Shown: positions 27,899 to 36,436, counted from the first letter of the stretch. The stretch: DNA of 64,000 bases from Cardiobacteriaceae bacterium TAE3-ERU3 (GCA_019218315.1 JAHUUI010000007.1:1-64000); one strand, 5' to 3'. Numbers and translations: made by a program. The notes: a model not told the origin generated them from the sequence alone.

Positions 27899-28573
27899 AT
27901 GCTCGACTCACTGCTGTCATTTTTCATGGACTACGGATACGTTGCAGTATTCTCGATACTGCTGCTATGCGGCATGGGCGTTCCTATCCCTGAGGACGTT
28001 ACCCTCGTTGCAGGCGGCGTACTTGCCGGGCTTGGCGCAGCGAATGTGCATATCATGGTCTTGGTCAGCTATCTCGGCGTCATGGCCGGGGACTCCATCA
28101 TGTTTGGCCTTGGTTATTTCTTTAATGATCGCCTGCGCCAAAGCCGCTGGTTCGCAAAAATTCTCAGCCCGCCGCGGATGATGAAAATCGACAGCCTTTA
28201 CGGCCGCTACAACAACCGCGTGCTATTCATGGCGCGCTTTATGCCCGGCTTGCGCGCACCTGTATTCGTCATGGCGGGGATGAATCCGCACATTTCATTT
28301 TGGCGCTTTCTGGTCATGGACGGCCTCGCGGCACTGATTTCCGTGCCTGTCTGGGTCTATATCGGTGACTACGGCGCAGAAAACCACGACTGGCTGCTGA
28401 AAGTCATTCACGAATTCAAATGGGCTATTTTTGCACTGATCGCTGTCGCCATTATTTACTGGTGGTTCTACCGCCGCGGCAAACAAAAACGCCTGAAAAG
28501 CCTCATCGCTGAGCGCGCTGCCCGCGCTTGCAACAGAAAGAACCATAAAGACGACGATCAGCAAGACGACTGA
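27899..28573 (+). CDS. DedA-family membrane protein
   Basis: The 224-residue product is a DedA/SNARE-associated (VTT) membrane protein, a family implicated in undecaprenyl-phosphate or phospholipid flipping. It has the family motif GVPIPEDVTLVAGG near 27-40 with the conserved acidic pair, GDSIMFGLGYFF, and the RFMPGLRAPVFVMAGM block near 112-127, plus a basic C-terminal tail. It begins after an AT-rich 116-base gap and is followed 5 bases later by the radical-SAM gene. Confidence 0.92.
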   Translation: MLDSLLSFFMDYGYVAVFSILLLCGMGVPIPEDVTLVAGGVLAGLGAANVHIMVLVSYLGVMAGDSIMFGLGYFFNDRLRQSRWFAKILSPPRMMKIDSLYGRYNNRVLFMARFMPGLRAPVFVMAGMNPHISFWRFLVMDGLAALISVPVWVYIGDYGAENHDWLLKVIHEFKWAIFALIAVAIIYWWFYRRGKQKRLKSLIAERAARACNRKNHKDDDQQDD

Positions 28574-28578
28574 CGCAG

Positions 28579-29841
28579 ATGATTAATCACGACCGTCTGC
28601 AAAACAAACTCACCATCCTCGCCGACGCAGCAAAATACGACGTTTCATGCTCATCCAGCGGCGGCAAGCGCGATAATAAAGGCGGCCTCGGCAATGCTTC
28701 AAAAAGCGGCATTTGCCACACCTACACCGAAGACGGCCGCTGCGTCTCCCTGCTGAAAATTCTGCTCAGCAATCACTGCATCTACGACTGTGCCTATTGC
28801 GTCTCACGTAGCAGCAATGATGTCGAGCGGGCTGCATTCACCGTCGAAGAAGTCGTCGCGCTAACCATCAACTTCTACCGCCGCAACTACATCGAAGGGC
28901 TCTTTCTCAGCTCAGGCATCTTCAAAAATCCTGATCACACCATGTCGCGCATGATCCTGATCGCCAAAAAGCTGCGCGAAGAGGAAAACTTCCACGGCTA
29001 CATCCACTTAAAAACCATCCCCAAAGCTGCGCCTGAGCTGATCCGCGAAGCCGGGCTTTACGCTGACCGCCTCAGCATCAACATGGAAATTCCCACTCCT
29101 TCAGGTCTTGCCAAACTCGCGCCGGAAAAAGACCATCAAGACATGATCGCACCAATGAAAACCGTGCGTGATGAAATCGTCGCACTCAAAGACATGCGCA
29201 AGACGATCAAATCCACCCCAAAATTCGCCCCGGCCGGGCAAAGCACCCAGCTCATCGTCGGCGCAACTGCGGAAACCGACCGCCAAATTATCGACGTCGC
29301 CAATAACTGCTACAAAAAGCTACAGCTCAAGCGCGTCTATTATTCCGGCTACGTTCCTGTACTTGAGGACAGTCGCCTGCCGGCCATCGGCACTGCCGTA
29401 CCGCAAGTGCGTGAGCACCGCCTCTATCAAGCTGACTGGCTGATGCGCTTTTACGGCTTTCAGGCTGATGAAATTCTCGACCGACAAAGCCCGTTTCTAG
29501 ACCTCGACATAGACCCCAAGCTTGCGTGGGCACTACGCCACCGCCACCAATTCCCCATCCACATCCAATACGCGCCGCTGGAAATGATTCTGCGCGTCCC
29601 CGGCATCGGCAGCAAAAGCGCACATAAGATCGTCGCCGCGCGGCGTAACGAACGTCTCACCCTTGAGCACATCCGCAAAATGGGCGCTGCAGTCAATCGC
29701 GCAAAATACTTCATCATCACCAACGAACACAATCCGCACCTGCACCAGCTTGACGACCTCGACCTCAAGCAGCGCCTCGCAACTGGCAGCCACAGTAAAT
29801 ACAAGCAGGCATTATCCGGGCAAATGCCGCTGTTCACATGA
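28579..29841 (+). CDS. Radical SAM protein, putative DNA modification/repair (TIGR03916 type)
   Basis: The 420-residue product has the radical-SAM cluster C67, C71 and C74 in NHCIYDCAYC, a preceding CSSSGGKRDNKGGLGNA segment, and a helix-hairpin-helix DNA-binding motif in RVPGIGSKSAHKIVAARR near 340. Nearby segments (NMEIPTPSGLAKLAPEK, YYSGYVPV) match a widespread family always found beside a TIGR03915/DUF4130 partner. The pair is thought to act in DNA metabolism, with no settled reaction. The partner follows with a 4-base overlap. Confidence 0.9.
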   Translation: MINHDRLQNKLTILADAAKYDVSCSSSGGKRDNKGGLGNASKSGICHTYTEDGRCVSLLKILLSNHCIYDCAYCVSRSSNDVERAAFTVEEVVALTINFYRRNYIEGLFLSSGIFKNPDHTMSRMILIAKKLREEENFHGYIHLKTIPKAAPELIREAGLYADRLSINMEIPTPSGLAKLAPEKDHQDMIAPMKTVRDEIVALKDMRKTIKSTPKFAPAGQSTQLIVGATAETDRQIIDVANNCYKKLQLKRVYYSGYVPVLEDSRLPAIGTAVPQVREHRLYQADWLMRFYGFQADEILDRQSPFLDLDIDPKLAWALRHRHQFPIHIQYAPLEMILRVPGIGSKSAHKIVAARRNERLTLEHIRKMGAAVNRAKYFIITNEHNPHLHQLDDLDLKQRLATGSHSKYKQALSGQMPLFT

Positions 29842-30641
29842 AAGACGTCATCCTGCGCCACGACGGCAGCTTCGACGGATTCCTTAGCGCCGTATTCACC
29901 GCCTACGAACGCAAACTCATCAAAAGTGACATACGTTTGCGCATCACCAATACAAACGCGCCAGCAGACCTCTTTGCACGTAGCTTTGAGCTCACAACCG
30001 ACCCTGAAAAAGCGCAGCGTGTATGGCGTCGGCTCCATGCCTTGTGGGGCGCAGAAGGCGTACGCTATTTTCTCAAAGGCGCACTCTACGACTGCACCGA
30101 ACGCGACACCGTACTGCTCGGCGTGATCCGCCACAGTATTGCCAATGCACCGCGCAGCGTTTTTACTGATTACGCCCACGACGACATCCTGACCCTCAGC
30201 CAGTGGGTCAAAAGCGTCCAGCGAGAAATGCACCGCATGAAAGCCTTTGTCCGCTTTGCCAAAGCCGCAGACGGCATTTATTGCGCCCCCGTTGCACCGG
30301 ATTTTGACGTCCTGCCCCTGATCGCGCCCTTCTTTGCCCGCCGCTACGCAGATCAGCGTTGGTTAATTGCCGACATGCGCCGCCAATACGCCGTTTACTA
30401 CGACCTCACCAGCACAACCTTACTTGCGCTAGATGAGCTGGCTATTCAAGGCTGGGAGCAGCAAAATGTTGATGCCGAAGAACCTTTCTACCAGCGCCTG
30501 TGGCAAGACTATTTCCGCGCTACCAACATTGCAGAGCGCGCCAACCGCCGCCTGCACATCCAGCATATGCCGCTGCGTTACTGGCGCTACCTCACTGAAA
30601 AACAGCATGCCCCAAAGCCAATTACAACGGAGAAGAAGTAA
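29838..30641 (+). CDS. TIGR03915-family probable DNA metabolism protein (partner of the radical SAM protein)
   Basis: The 267-residue product opens LRHDGSFDGFLSAVFTAYE, the hallmark of the TIGR03915/DUF4130 family, and continues with the conserved GDVVLL-like and HRMKAFVRFAK segments (REMHRMKAFVRFAKAADG) and the C-terminal RQYAVYYDL and YFRATNIAERANRRLHIQHMP. Its catalytic role is unknown. It overlaps the radical-SAM gene by 4 bases, so the two are made together. Confidence 0.9.
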   Translation: MKDVILRHDGSFDGFLSAVFTAYERKLIKSDIRLRITNTNAPADLFARSFELTTDPEKAQRVWRRLHALWGAEGVRYFLKGALYDCTERDTVLLGVIRHSIANAPRSVFTDYAHDDILTLSQWVKSVQREMHRMKAFVRFAKAADGIYCAPVAPDFDVLPLIAPFFARRYADQRWLIADMRRQYAVYYDLTSTTLLALDELAIQGWEQQNVDAEEPFYQRLWQDYFRATNIAERANRRLHIQHMPLRYWRYLTEKQHAPKPITTEKK

Positions 30642-30719
30642 AGCGTGTTGCACAATGTTCATAGTCAAACAGCGTTGGCTATGTGAAGATAAATCTTTCA
30701 TATTTTTGAGGATAAAGAC

Positions 30720-31205
30720 ATGAGCAATCACGACACGATCGAAATTATCCGCAGCATCATTGCAGACGCCAAGTTTGCCATGCTCACGACGCAATGTGAC
30801 AAAGGCCATCTGCACGCCAGCCCAATGACCACTCAAAAAACCGACGACCAGCCACACAAGCTTTGGTTTTTGATGAGCAAAGGCAGCGACGCGGTCAAGC
30901 ACATGCAAGAACGCCCACAAGTGAACCTCGCCTATCAAGATGGCGGTGACTATCTCTCAATCAGCGGCACAGCATCCCTGCTCAATGATCAAGCAAAAAT
31001 TGATGTATTGTGGAGCGATGCCTATGAAGCCTTTTTTGACGGCGCCCACGACTCAGACATCCAGCTGGTCTGCATCGAAGCAAACAGCGCGCAATACTGG
31101 AAAAGCGGCGGCAAAGTAAATAGCGCCTTCCAACTCGCCAAAGCAGCATTAACCGGCGACAAAACCGCCGATGATCTTGGTGAAACCCGCTCAATTGATC
31201 TGTAA
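30720..31205 (+). CDS. Pyridoxamine 5'-phosphate oxidase-fold stress protein (general stress protein 26-like)
   Basis: The 161-residue product has the split-barrel flavin-binding fold: AKFAMLTTQCDKGHLHASPMTTQ, KLWFLMSKGSDAVKHMQERPQVNLAYQD, YLSISGTASLL and the C-terminal YWKSGGKVNSAFQLAKAALTGDK typical of the GSP26 family. Members bind FMN or FAD and are linked to stress, with no firm reaction. A GAGGATAAAGAC ribosome site fixes the start. A terminator shared with rtcR follows. Confidence 0.88.
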   Translation: MSNHDTIEIIRSIIADAKFAMLTTQCDKGHLHASPMTTQKTDDQPHKLWFLMSKGSDAVKHMQERPQVNLAYQDGGDYLSISGTASLLNDQAKIDVLWSDAYEAFFDGAHDSDIQLVCIEANSAQYWKSGGKVNSAFQLAKAALTGDKTADDLGETRSIDL

Positions 31206-31231
31206 CACATAATGCACAGTGACTACCCGCC

Positions 31232-31256
31232 AAGCCCTGCTTTACGCAGGGCTTTT
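31232..31256. terminator. Bidirectional terminator between the stress gene and rtcR
   Basis: A perfect 9-bp stem (AAGCCCTGC and GCAGGGCTT, loop TTTAC) is followed by TTAC. It lies between the convergent flavin-stress gene and rtcR, abutting the rtcR stop codon. Confidence 0.8.
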
Positions 31257-31257
31257 A

Positions 31258-32853
31258 CTATCTAGCCAAATCACTGAACGTCAAATTGTACTTAGCCAAA
31301 TATTTGCGCAGGCGGTCGCTGTCGTTGGGGTTTTTCAGCTTTTTACGCGACTCGGCAAACAATGCACGCCCCGCCTCGGCTTGGCTACGGTACTGACGAC
31401 AGACGCGCACCACACCGGCCAGCTGGATGCGCTCAAATTCATCCATAGCCGCAACGGCTTCAGCACCGAGTAATTCACCCAGCTGCTCGGCTTCATCGTG
31501 ATTTCTCCTATCCACATCTCCAGCCCACAGACGGCGCAATCGTGCAATTTCAGCGGCGACGTCATCGCGGGTGATGCGTTGCTTGTCAGCAAGCGTGGTC
31601 ATGCGTGTCATTGATGCGGCCAGATCGCGGAAATTGCCGCGCCAAGTTGCTTCCGCACTGGTGGCAAAATCAAGATAATCAGCGCGTGCGTCAGTGTTAA
31701 AGCGGTAATTGCGCTGATCGAGCTGGCTCAGGCGCGCCAGCTCAAAGTCGAGGTTAGCCGGTAAGTCTTCGAGGCGGTCTTTCAGCGCGGGCAAGAAGAA
31801 CGTCCATGTATTCAAGCGCGAGAACAAATCCTCGCGGAAGCTGCCCTCGCGTACTGCGTCGCGCAGGTCTTTATTCGTCCCGGCCATCAGTTGAAAATCC
31901 GCCTTGACCGGCTTGTCGCTACCGACCGGATAAAAATGCTTTTCTTCCAGTACAGTGAGCAGCATCGCCTGCTCATCCAACCCCAGCTCACCAATTTCAT
32001 CGAGGAACAGCAAGCCACCATCGGCTTTTTTGAGCAAACCGTCGCGTGCCTGCACTGCGCCGGTAAATGCACCGCGCACATGACCAAACAGCGTACTGCT
32101 TGCGGTATCGCCGCGTAAAGTTGCGCAGTTAATATCAACCAACTCACCGCTCAGCTGATGGCGGCTTTTCTTGAGCCGGTAAAGCTGGCGCGCCAACTGG
32201 GACTTACCCGCACCAGTCGCACCAATCAGCAGAATTGGTGCAGTGGAGCGCTGCGCGACGGTTTCCAATTCGCGAATCATGCGGTTATACGCCGGATTTT
32301 CGGTCGCAATATTGGCTTTCAGCGTCTGCCAGTTTTCTTCCAAGCGCGCCTGCACACTGGCGGTAAGCTGATCGTAGCGCGATAGATCGAGGTCGATAAT
32401 CTGGTACTCACCGCGGATGTCGCTACGATTACGCGGCACTGGTGAGCTTTGAATCAATTGCGCCGGAAGATAACCGGCATTGACGAGCATAAACCAGCAA
32501 ATCTGCGCCACGTGCGTGCCGGTGGTGAGGTGCAGCAAGTAGCGCGCATCGCGCTCAAAAGTAAAATCCGCACAGAAGTCGTAAAGCAGCTGATAGACGT
32601 CAGCAAAATCCCACGGGTTGGGCATTCGCACGGGGATCGAGACAACCTGCGTATGCGGGCTAACCAGAGCAATATCTTCTGCAACTTGCTTAAACAGCCG
32701 CTGTGCTTCCGGTTGGTGGAGTAAGTACAGCGTATCGATCAATAAATCATCCTGCATACACAGGCCGACATTTGGCCGCCAGCGCAACCAGCGGTTATCA
32801 CTAAAGCCGTTATCAAGCGTTGTGCCAAGAAAGCCAATCACACAGGTTTTCAT
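31258..32853 (-). CDS. rtcR: Sigma-54-dependent transcriptional activator RtcR
   Basis: RtcR activates the RNA-repair genes from a sigma-54 promoter. The 531-residue product has an N-terminal RtcR/CARF-like sensory domain (about 1-180), Walker A GATGAGKS at 211-218, the sigma-54 contact loop GAFTGA at 261-266 and Walker B LLFLDEIG at 281-288, then a C-terminal helix-turn-helix region rich in charged residues. It is divergent from rtcB, with 256 bases between them that hold the target promoter. All activator motifs are intact. Confidence 0.96.
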   Translation of the reverse strand: MKTCVIGFLGTTLDNGFSDNRWLRWRPNVGLCMQDDLLIDTLYLLHQPEAQRLFKQVAEDIALVSPHTQVVSIPVRMPNPWDFADVYQLLYDFCADFTFERDARYLLHLTTGTHVAQICWFMLVNAGYLPAQLIQSSPVPRNRSDIRGEYQIIDLDLSRYDQLTASVQARLEENWQTLKANIATENPAYNRMIRELETVAQRSTAPILLIGATGAGKSQLARQLYRLKKSRHQLSGELVDINCATLRGDTASSTLFGHVRGAFTGAVQARDGLLKKADGGLLFLDEIGELGLDEQAMLLTVLEEKHFYPVGSDKPVKADFQLMAGTNKDLRDAVREGSFREDLFSRLNTWTFFLPALKDRLEDLPANLDFELARLSQLDQRNYRFNTDARADYLDFATSAEATWRGNFRDLAASMTRMTTLADKQRITRDDVAAEIARLRRLWAGDVDRRNHDEAEQLGELLGAEAVAAMDEFERIQLAGVVRVCRQYRSQAEAGRALFAESRKKLKNPNDSDRLRKYLAKYNLTFSDLAR

Positions 32854-32920
32854 CGAGATATTTTTCTATATTGATAGATTAATTTCTATTTTACCAACAA
32901 AAACAGATTTCCATTCATAA

Positions 32921-32973
32921 AATTTATTTTTGCAAAATAAAATAATATTCAAATAGATATGAATTTATTTTGC
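32921..32973. promoter_or_regulatory. Direct repeats upstream of the rtcB promoter, candidate RtcR or IHF sites
   Basis: AATTTATTTTTGC (32921-32933) and AATTTATTTTGC (32962-32973) are near-identical repeats about 40 bp apart in the AT-rich rtcR-rtcB gap. The first also forms a palindrome with the following AAAATAA (TTATTTT, three bases, AAAATAA; 32924-32940). Upstream activator sites for RtcR are expected in this region. The assignment is inferred from position only. Confidence 0.35.
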
Positions 32974-32987
32974 TACTTTACGCTTTT

Positions 32988-33003
32988 TGGCACATCCACA
33001 GCA
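32988..33003 (+). promoter_or_regulatory. Sigma-54 promoter of the rtc operon
   Basis: TGGCACATCCACAGCA carries the -24 GG and -12 GC doublets separated by exactly 10 bases, as in the sigma-54 consensus. The TT before the -12 GC is CA here, a tolerated deviation. It lies about 107 bases before rtcB and next to the sigma-54 activator gene rtcR. Confidence 0.7.
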
Positions 33004-33109
33004 AAGTAAGCACCGAGTTGGTTTTATGCCAAGCAACACATAATGCCTCTGGCAAAGACCAAATCCGCTAATAACGAAAGAAATTGACGATAAAAAGAAG
33101 GAACACAAC

Positions 33110-34342
33110 ATGACACAACCAATCGGACACTCAATCTTACAACCGGACAACGCACACCCAATCCGCTTGTGGACGAATGGTGTGCCGGTCGATGAAAAAG
33201 CCAAAGATCAGCTCACCAAAGCCGCACAAATGCCGTTTATCTACAAATGGCTGGCGGTGATGCCGGATGTACACGTCGGCATTGGTGCGACGATTGGCAG
33301 TGTCATCCCGACCAAAGAGGCGATCATTCCAGCAGCGGTTGGGGTTGATATTGGCTGTGGCATGATGGCGGTGCAAACCAGCCTGCATGCCAATGACTTA
33401 CCCGACAACTTGCACGGTTTGCGCAGCGAACTCGAGCGCGTGATCCCACATGGCCGCACCGGCAGACGCGGCGGCAAGCGCGACAAAGGTGCATGGGAAA
33501 ACCCGACCGAGCGCGTCGATCACGGCTGGGCAAAGCTGGCCGATGATTTCGCGCTGATTTGCGACAAGCATCCGCGCCTGAAAAACACCAACAACCGCAA
33601 GCATCTCGGCACGCTGGGGACGGGTAACCACTTCGTTGAAGTCTGCCTCGATGAGCATCAGCAAGTATGGATCATGCTGCATTCCGGCAGCCGCGGAGTT
33701 GGTAACGCGATCGGCAACTACTTTATCGAGCTGGCGCGGGAAGACATGCGCAAATGGTTCATCAATTTGCCAGACAAAGATTTGGCTTACTTTGCCGAAG
33801 GTACTGAGCATTTTGACGACTACTGGTTTGCGGTCGGCTGGGCACAACGCTTTGCCTACACCAACCGCGAAATCATGATGGAAAGCGCGATTACCGCACT
33901 GCGCAAGGTGATCGATAAGCCGTTTGACGCTGCGGTGAAAGCGGTGAATTGCCACCACAACTACGTGGCGCGCGAAGAACACTACGGCGAGGAAATACTC
34001 GTCACACGTAAAGGTGCGGTGCGTGCAAGAGTTGGTGAATACGGGATTATTCCCGGCTCGATGGGTGCAAAGTCGTTCATCGTGCGCGGCAAAGGCAACG
34101 CCGAATCGTTTTGCTCGTGCTCGCACGGCGCAGGACGGGTGCTGTCGCGCACCGAAGCGAAAAAGCGCTTTGGCATTGACGACCAAATTGCGCAGACCGA
34201 AGGCGTCGAGTGCCGCAAGGATGCTGCGGTGATTGATGAAATCCCCGCAGCATACAAAGACATCGATGCTGTCATGCAGGCGCAGAATGAACTTGTCGAA
34301 ATTGTGCATACGCTAAAGCAAGTCGTATGCGTTAAAGGATGA
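33110..34342 (+). CDS. rtcB: RNA-splicing ligase RtcB
   Basis: RtcB joins RNA 3'-phosphate or 2',3'-cyclic phosphate ends to 5'-OH ends using GTP and Mn2+. The 410-residue product has the metal-binding GVDIGCGM, GTLGTGNHFVEV, LHSGSRGVG and NCHHNYV blocks, the GSMGAKSFIV segment and the histidine of CSHGAGR that forms the guanylate adduct. It matches the roughly 408-residue E. coli-type RtcB. It is the first gene after the sigma-54 promoter; a good ribosome site AAGGAACACAAC precedes the ATG. No archease gene is visible. Confidence 0.96.
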   Translation: MTQPIGHSILQPDNAHPIRLWTNGVPVDEKAKDQLTKAAQMPFIYKWLAVMPDVHVGIGATIGSVIPTKEAIIPAAVGVDIGCGMMAVQTSLHANDLPDNLHGLRSELERVIPHGRTGRRGGKRDKGAWENPTERVDHGWAKLADDFALICDKHPRLKNTNNRKHLGTLGTGNHFVEVCLDEHQQVWIMLHSGSRGVGNAIGNYFIELAREDMRKWFINLPDKDLAYFAEGTEHFDDYWFAVGWAQRFAYTNREIMMESAITALRKVIDKPFDAAVKAVNCHHNYVAREEHYGEEILVTRKGAVRARVGEYGIIPGSMGAKSFIVRGKGNAESFCSCSHGAGRVLSRTEAKKRFGIDDQIAQTEGVECRKDAAVIDEIPAAYKDIDAVMQAQNELVEIVHTLKQVVCVKG

Positions 34343-34419
34343 TTGCCGAGCCCTTTCGCTTTCAATCATGAATTTTGCCTGAAAGCGAAGCTTATGCGGC
34401 AATAAAACAGGAGGTAAAT

Positions 34420-34848
34420 ATGACGATTATTCTCACCGGAAGCGGCAGTATCGTTTACTGCCACTTTGAGCACGAACCACAACCAAGCGACATCGCCCTG
34501 CTGCGCGACTGGATCAATACCCAGCGCGGCACGGTCACCCTATGCGGTGAATACGCCGCCAATGTGTTCGCCGAGCTGTTAACTGACAAGCCCGCCAATT
34601 GCCACCTGAATTACCGCAATAACGACGCGATGCCAACCAATAAAGACTGGCAACTAACCATAAACGGAGTAAACCATGAAACTTGCTGGAGCCCTGATTA
34701 TCCGCGCGGATTTGCAAAAAAAAGCGCGCCGCGCTCAAGCAGCGCCTTACCGCCAACTGCCAAGTGCAGGAAGGCGAACTGCCAGCTGAATCACCACAGG
34801 ATTTGCTGGTTGAAGCGCAGCGCGTCATTGGCGAGCTCGGTACGCTGA
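34420..34848 (+). CDS. Unknown protein encoded between rtcB and rtcA
   Basis: A perfect AGGAGG five bases before the ATG at 34420 supports translation. The first 85 or so residues (MTIILTGSGSIVYCHFEHEP, then LLRDWINTQRGTVTLCGEYAANVF and KDWQLTING) look like a small mixed alpha/beta domain that I do not recognise. From about residue 86 the frame overlaps the 5' end of the DIP1984-family gene and becomes Ser/Pro/Arg-rich, so the true protein may be the N-terminal part with an over-run. It appears to be co-transcribed with rtcB. Confidence 0.5.
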   Translation: MTIILTGSGSIVYCHFEHEPQPSDIALLRDWINTQRGTVTLCGEYAANVFAELLTDKPANCHLNYRNNDAMPTNKDWQLTINGVNHETCWSPDYPRGFAKKSAPRSSSALPPTAKCRKANCQLNHHRICWLKRSASLASSVR

Positions 34849-35135
34849 TCCAGCGTATTCACCGCACCAATGCCGAAGCCAAAGCTGCTGATGGGCGCAG
34901 TATGCTTGATCTGTTGATTGAGCGTGATACGCTGGCTGACCGCCACGCCTTGCTGCAACACGCCATTGCAAGCTGCGACACCAGCAACGGGCGCTATAGC
35001 TACCGCGAAATCCGCTGGCAAACCATGCTCGACATCGCTGCTTTGCAAAAGCAGGCCGATGACATTGCCGTCAAGCTGCGCAACCTGAATATGACAATTC
35101 AAGCTGCGAACTGGCAAGTCGAGCTGATGGAATAG
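34676..35135 (+). pseudogene. DIP1984-family protein, frameshifted at an A8 tract
   Basis: The gene starts at 34676 with GGAG upstream and reads MKLAGALIIRADLQKK. It then meets eight A residues at 34716-34723, after which the family sequence continues in another frame: KRAALKQRLTANCQVQEGE and on to IQAANWQVELME. Removing one A restores one uninterrupted 152-residue DIP1984-type product (N-terminal LRADLQK motif, long helices, C-terminal AIQATNW-like end). It may be a real mutation, a sequencing error in a homopolymer, or a slippage site giving both products. DIP1984 proteins have no known function. It sits between rtcB and rtcA. Confidence 0.75.
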
Positions 35136-35376
35136 TATTTTTACGTTTTCGGACACATCGGGCGAGTACAAAGATGCCGTTGCCGCCACAAGCGAGGCAT
35201 TGAAAATATATCGCAGTGGCAAATACGATGCATGTGAGCCGTGCAATGTGCAAAAAGGCACTCACTACTCAGGCTCAATATCATGCACAAGGCAAAACGG
35301 TCTTCCCGGCTGCATACTTGTTATTATTCATTACCATGTACTGACGATGTGTCCCCTCTTTATTCAGGAACCAACC
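35128..35376 (+). other. Open frame upstream of and in frame with rtcA, possible gene remnant
   Basis: The reading frame of rtcA stays open for 83 codons before its likely ATG at 35377. The first part reads IFTFSDTSGEYKDAV, then EALKIYRSGKYDACEPC and QKGTHYSG. The first phrase vaguely recalls the second strand and metal loop of a von Willebrand A domain, which I cannot confirm. No ribosome site is seen. It could be the 3' fragment of a lost rtc-linked gene, or a chance open frame. Confidence 0.3.
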
Positions 35377-36402
35377 ATGCACAAGCTAATCCTCGATGGC
35401 CGCCACGGCGAAGGTGGCGGGCAAATCCTACGCACTGCGCTGGCGTTATCGGTCATCACCGGTACGCCGTTCACGCTAAACCACATCCGTGCCGGGCGTG
35501 CCAAGCCGGGCCTGATGCGTCAGCATCTCGCCTGCGTCCGCGCCGCACAAACCATCAGCGATGCAGACGTCATTGGCGGAGAATTGGACAGCCAGACCTT
35601 GCACTTCCATCCGCATGCTCTGCGCGGCGGCGACTACGTATTTGATATTGGCAGCGCGGGCAGCACTACCCTCGTACTACAAACCATATTGCCAGCCCTG
35701 CTTTGCGCTGAGGATGCCAGCAGCGTCAACATCAAAGGCGGCACGCACAACCCGTTTGCACCTACTGCCGATTTTCTAATTGACGCCTTTGCGCCTGCTA
35801 TTGCGGACATGGGGTTGCACGTCGACCTCGATTGCTCGCAGGCGGGATTTTATCCACTCGGTGGCGGTACGTTAACCGCACATATCAAGCCACGCAGTGC
35901 CACGAAAATACCTTTTGATCGCCGTGAACGCGGCAATTTACGCAACGTACGCATCTGCGTTGGGGCACTCAACCTTGAGCGCAAGATTGCCGAGCGCATC
36001 ATTAAAAGCGCAAGCAAGCATCTCAACCATATCGAAGCAACATACGACATTGTGCATTTCAAAGGCATTGGGCAAGGCATCGTCGCCAGCGCTACGGTCG
36101 AGAGTGAGCATCACCGCGAAGCATTTACCGTACTTGGTGACCCCAAAGTTCGTGCTGAAAACGTCGGCAAACGCCTCGCCGGGCAGGTCAAACGCTATTT
36201 GCAGCAAAATGCCTGCGTCGATGAGTACCTAACCGATCAGTTGCTATTGCCTCTTGCACTCACTGGTGGCGGACAATTCAGCTCGCGCTTCATCAGCGAA
36301 CATACCCGCACGCAGATCAACACCATCAGCCAGTTTTTGCCTTGCCACATCAGCCATGATGAAGATGAGCACGGCGCACACACATTAATCGTCAAGCCAT
36401 AA
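35377..36402 (+). CDS. rtcA: RNA 3'-terminal phosphate cyclase RtcA
   Basis: RtcA converts RNA 3'-phosphate ends to 2',3'-cyclic phosphates using ATP. The 341-residue product starts MHKLILDGRHGEGGGQILRT, the family signature, and has VNIKGGTHNPFAP, GFYPLGGG and the C-terminal SEHTRTQINTISQFL with the histidine that carries AMP. I chose the ATG at 35377, preceded by AGGA; the upstream open frame (see 35128-35376) has no family resemblance. A terminator follows. Confidence 0.95.
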   Translation: MHKLILDGRHGEGGGQILRTALALSVITGTPFTLNHIRAGRAKPGLMRQHLACVRAAQTISDADVIGGELDSQTLHFHPHALRGGDYVFDIGSAGSTTLVLQTILPALLCAEDASSVNIKGGTHNPFAPTADFLIDAFAPAIADMGLHVDLDCSQAGFYPLGGGTLTAHIKPRSATKIPFDRRERGNLRNVRICVGALNLERKIAERIIKSASKHLNHIEATYDIVHFKGIGQGIVASATVESEHHREAFTVLGDPKVRAENVGKRLAGQVKRYLQQNACVDEYLTDQLLLPLALTGGGQFSSRFISEHTRTQINTISQFLPCHISHDEDEHGAHTLIVKP

Positions 36403-36436
36403 AAAAACGCCCCGTCATTTACGACGGAGCGTTTTT
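36402..36436 (+). terminator. Rho-independent terminator of the rtc operon
   Basis: A stem of about 13 bp with one mismatch (AAAACGC-C-CCGTC and GACGG-A-GCGTTTT, loop ATTTAC) overlaps the end of rtcA and is followed by T-rich sequence. A-tracts on the left make it potentially bidirectional with gpmA. Confidence 0.87.
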
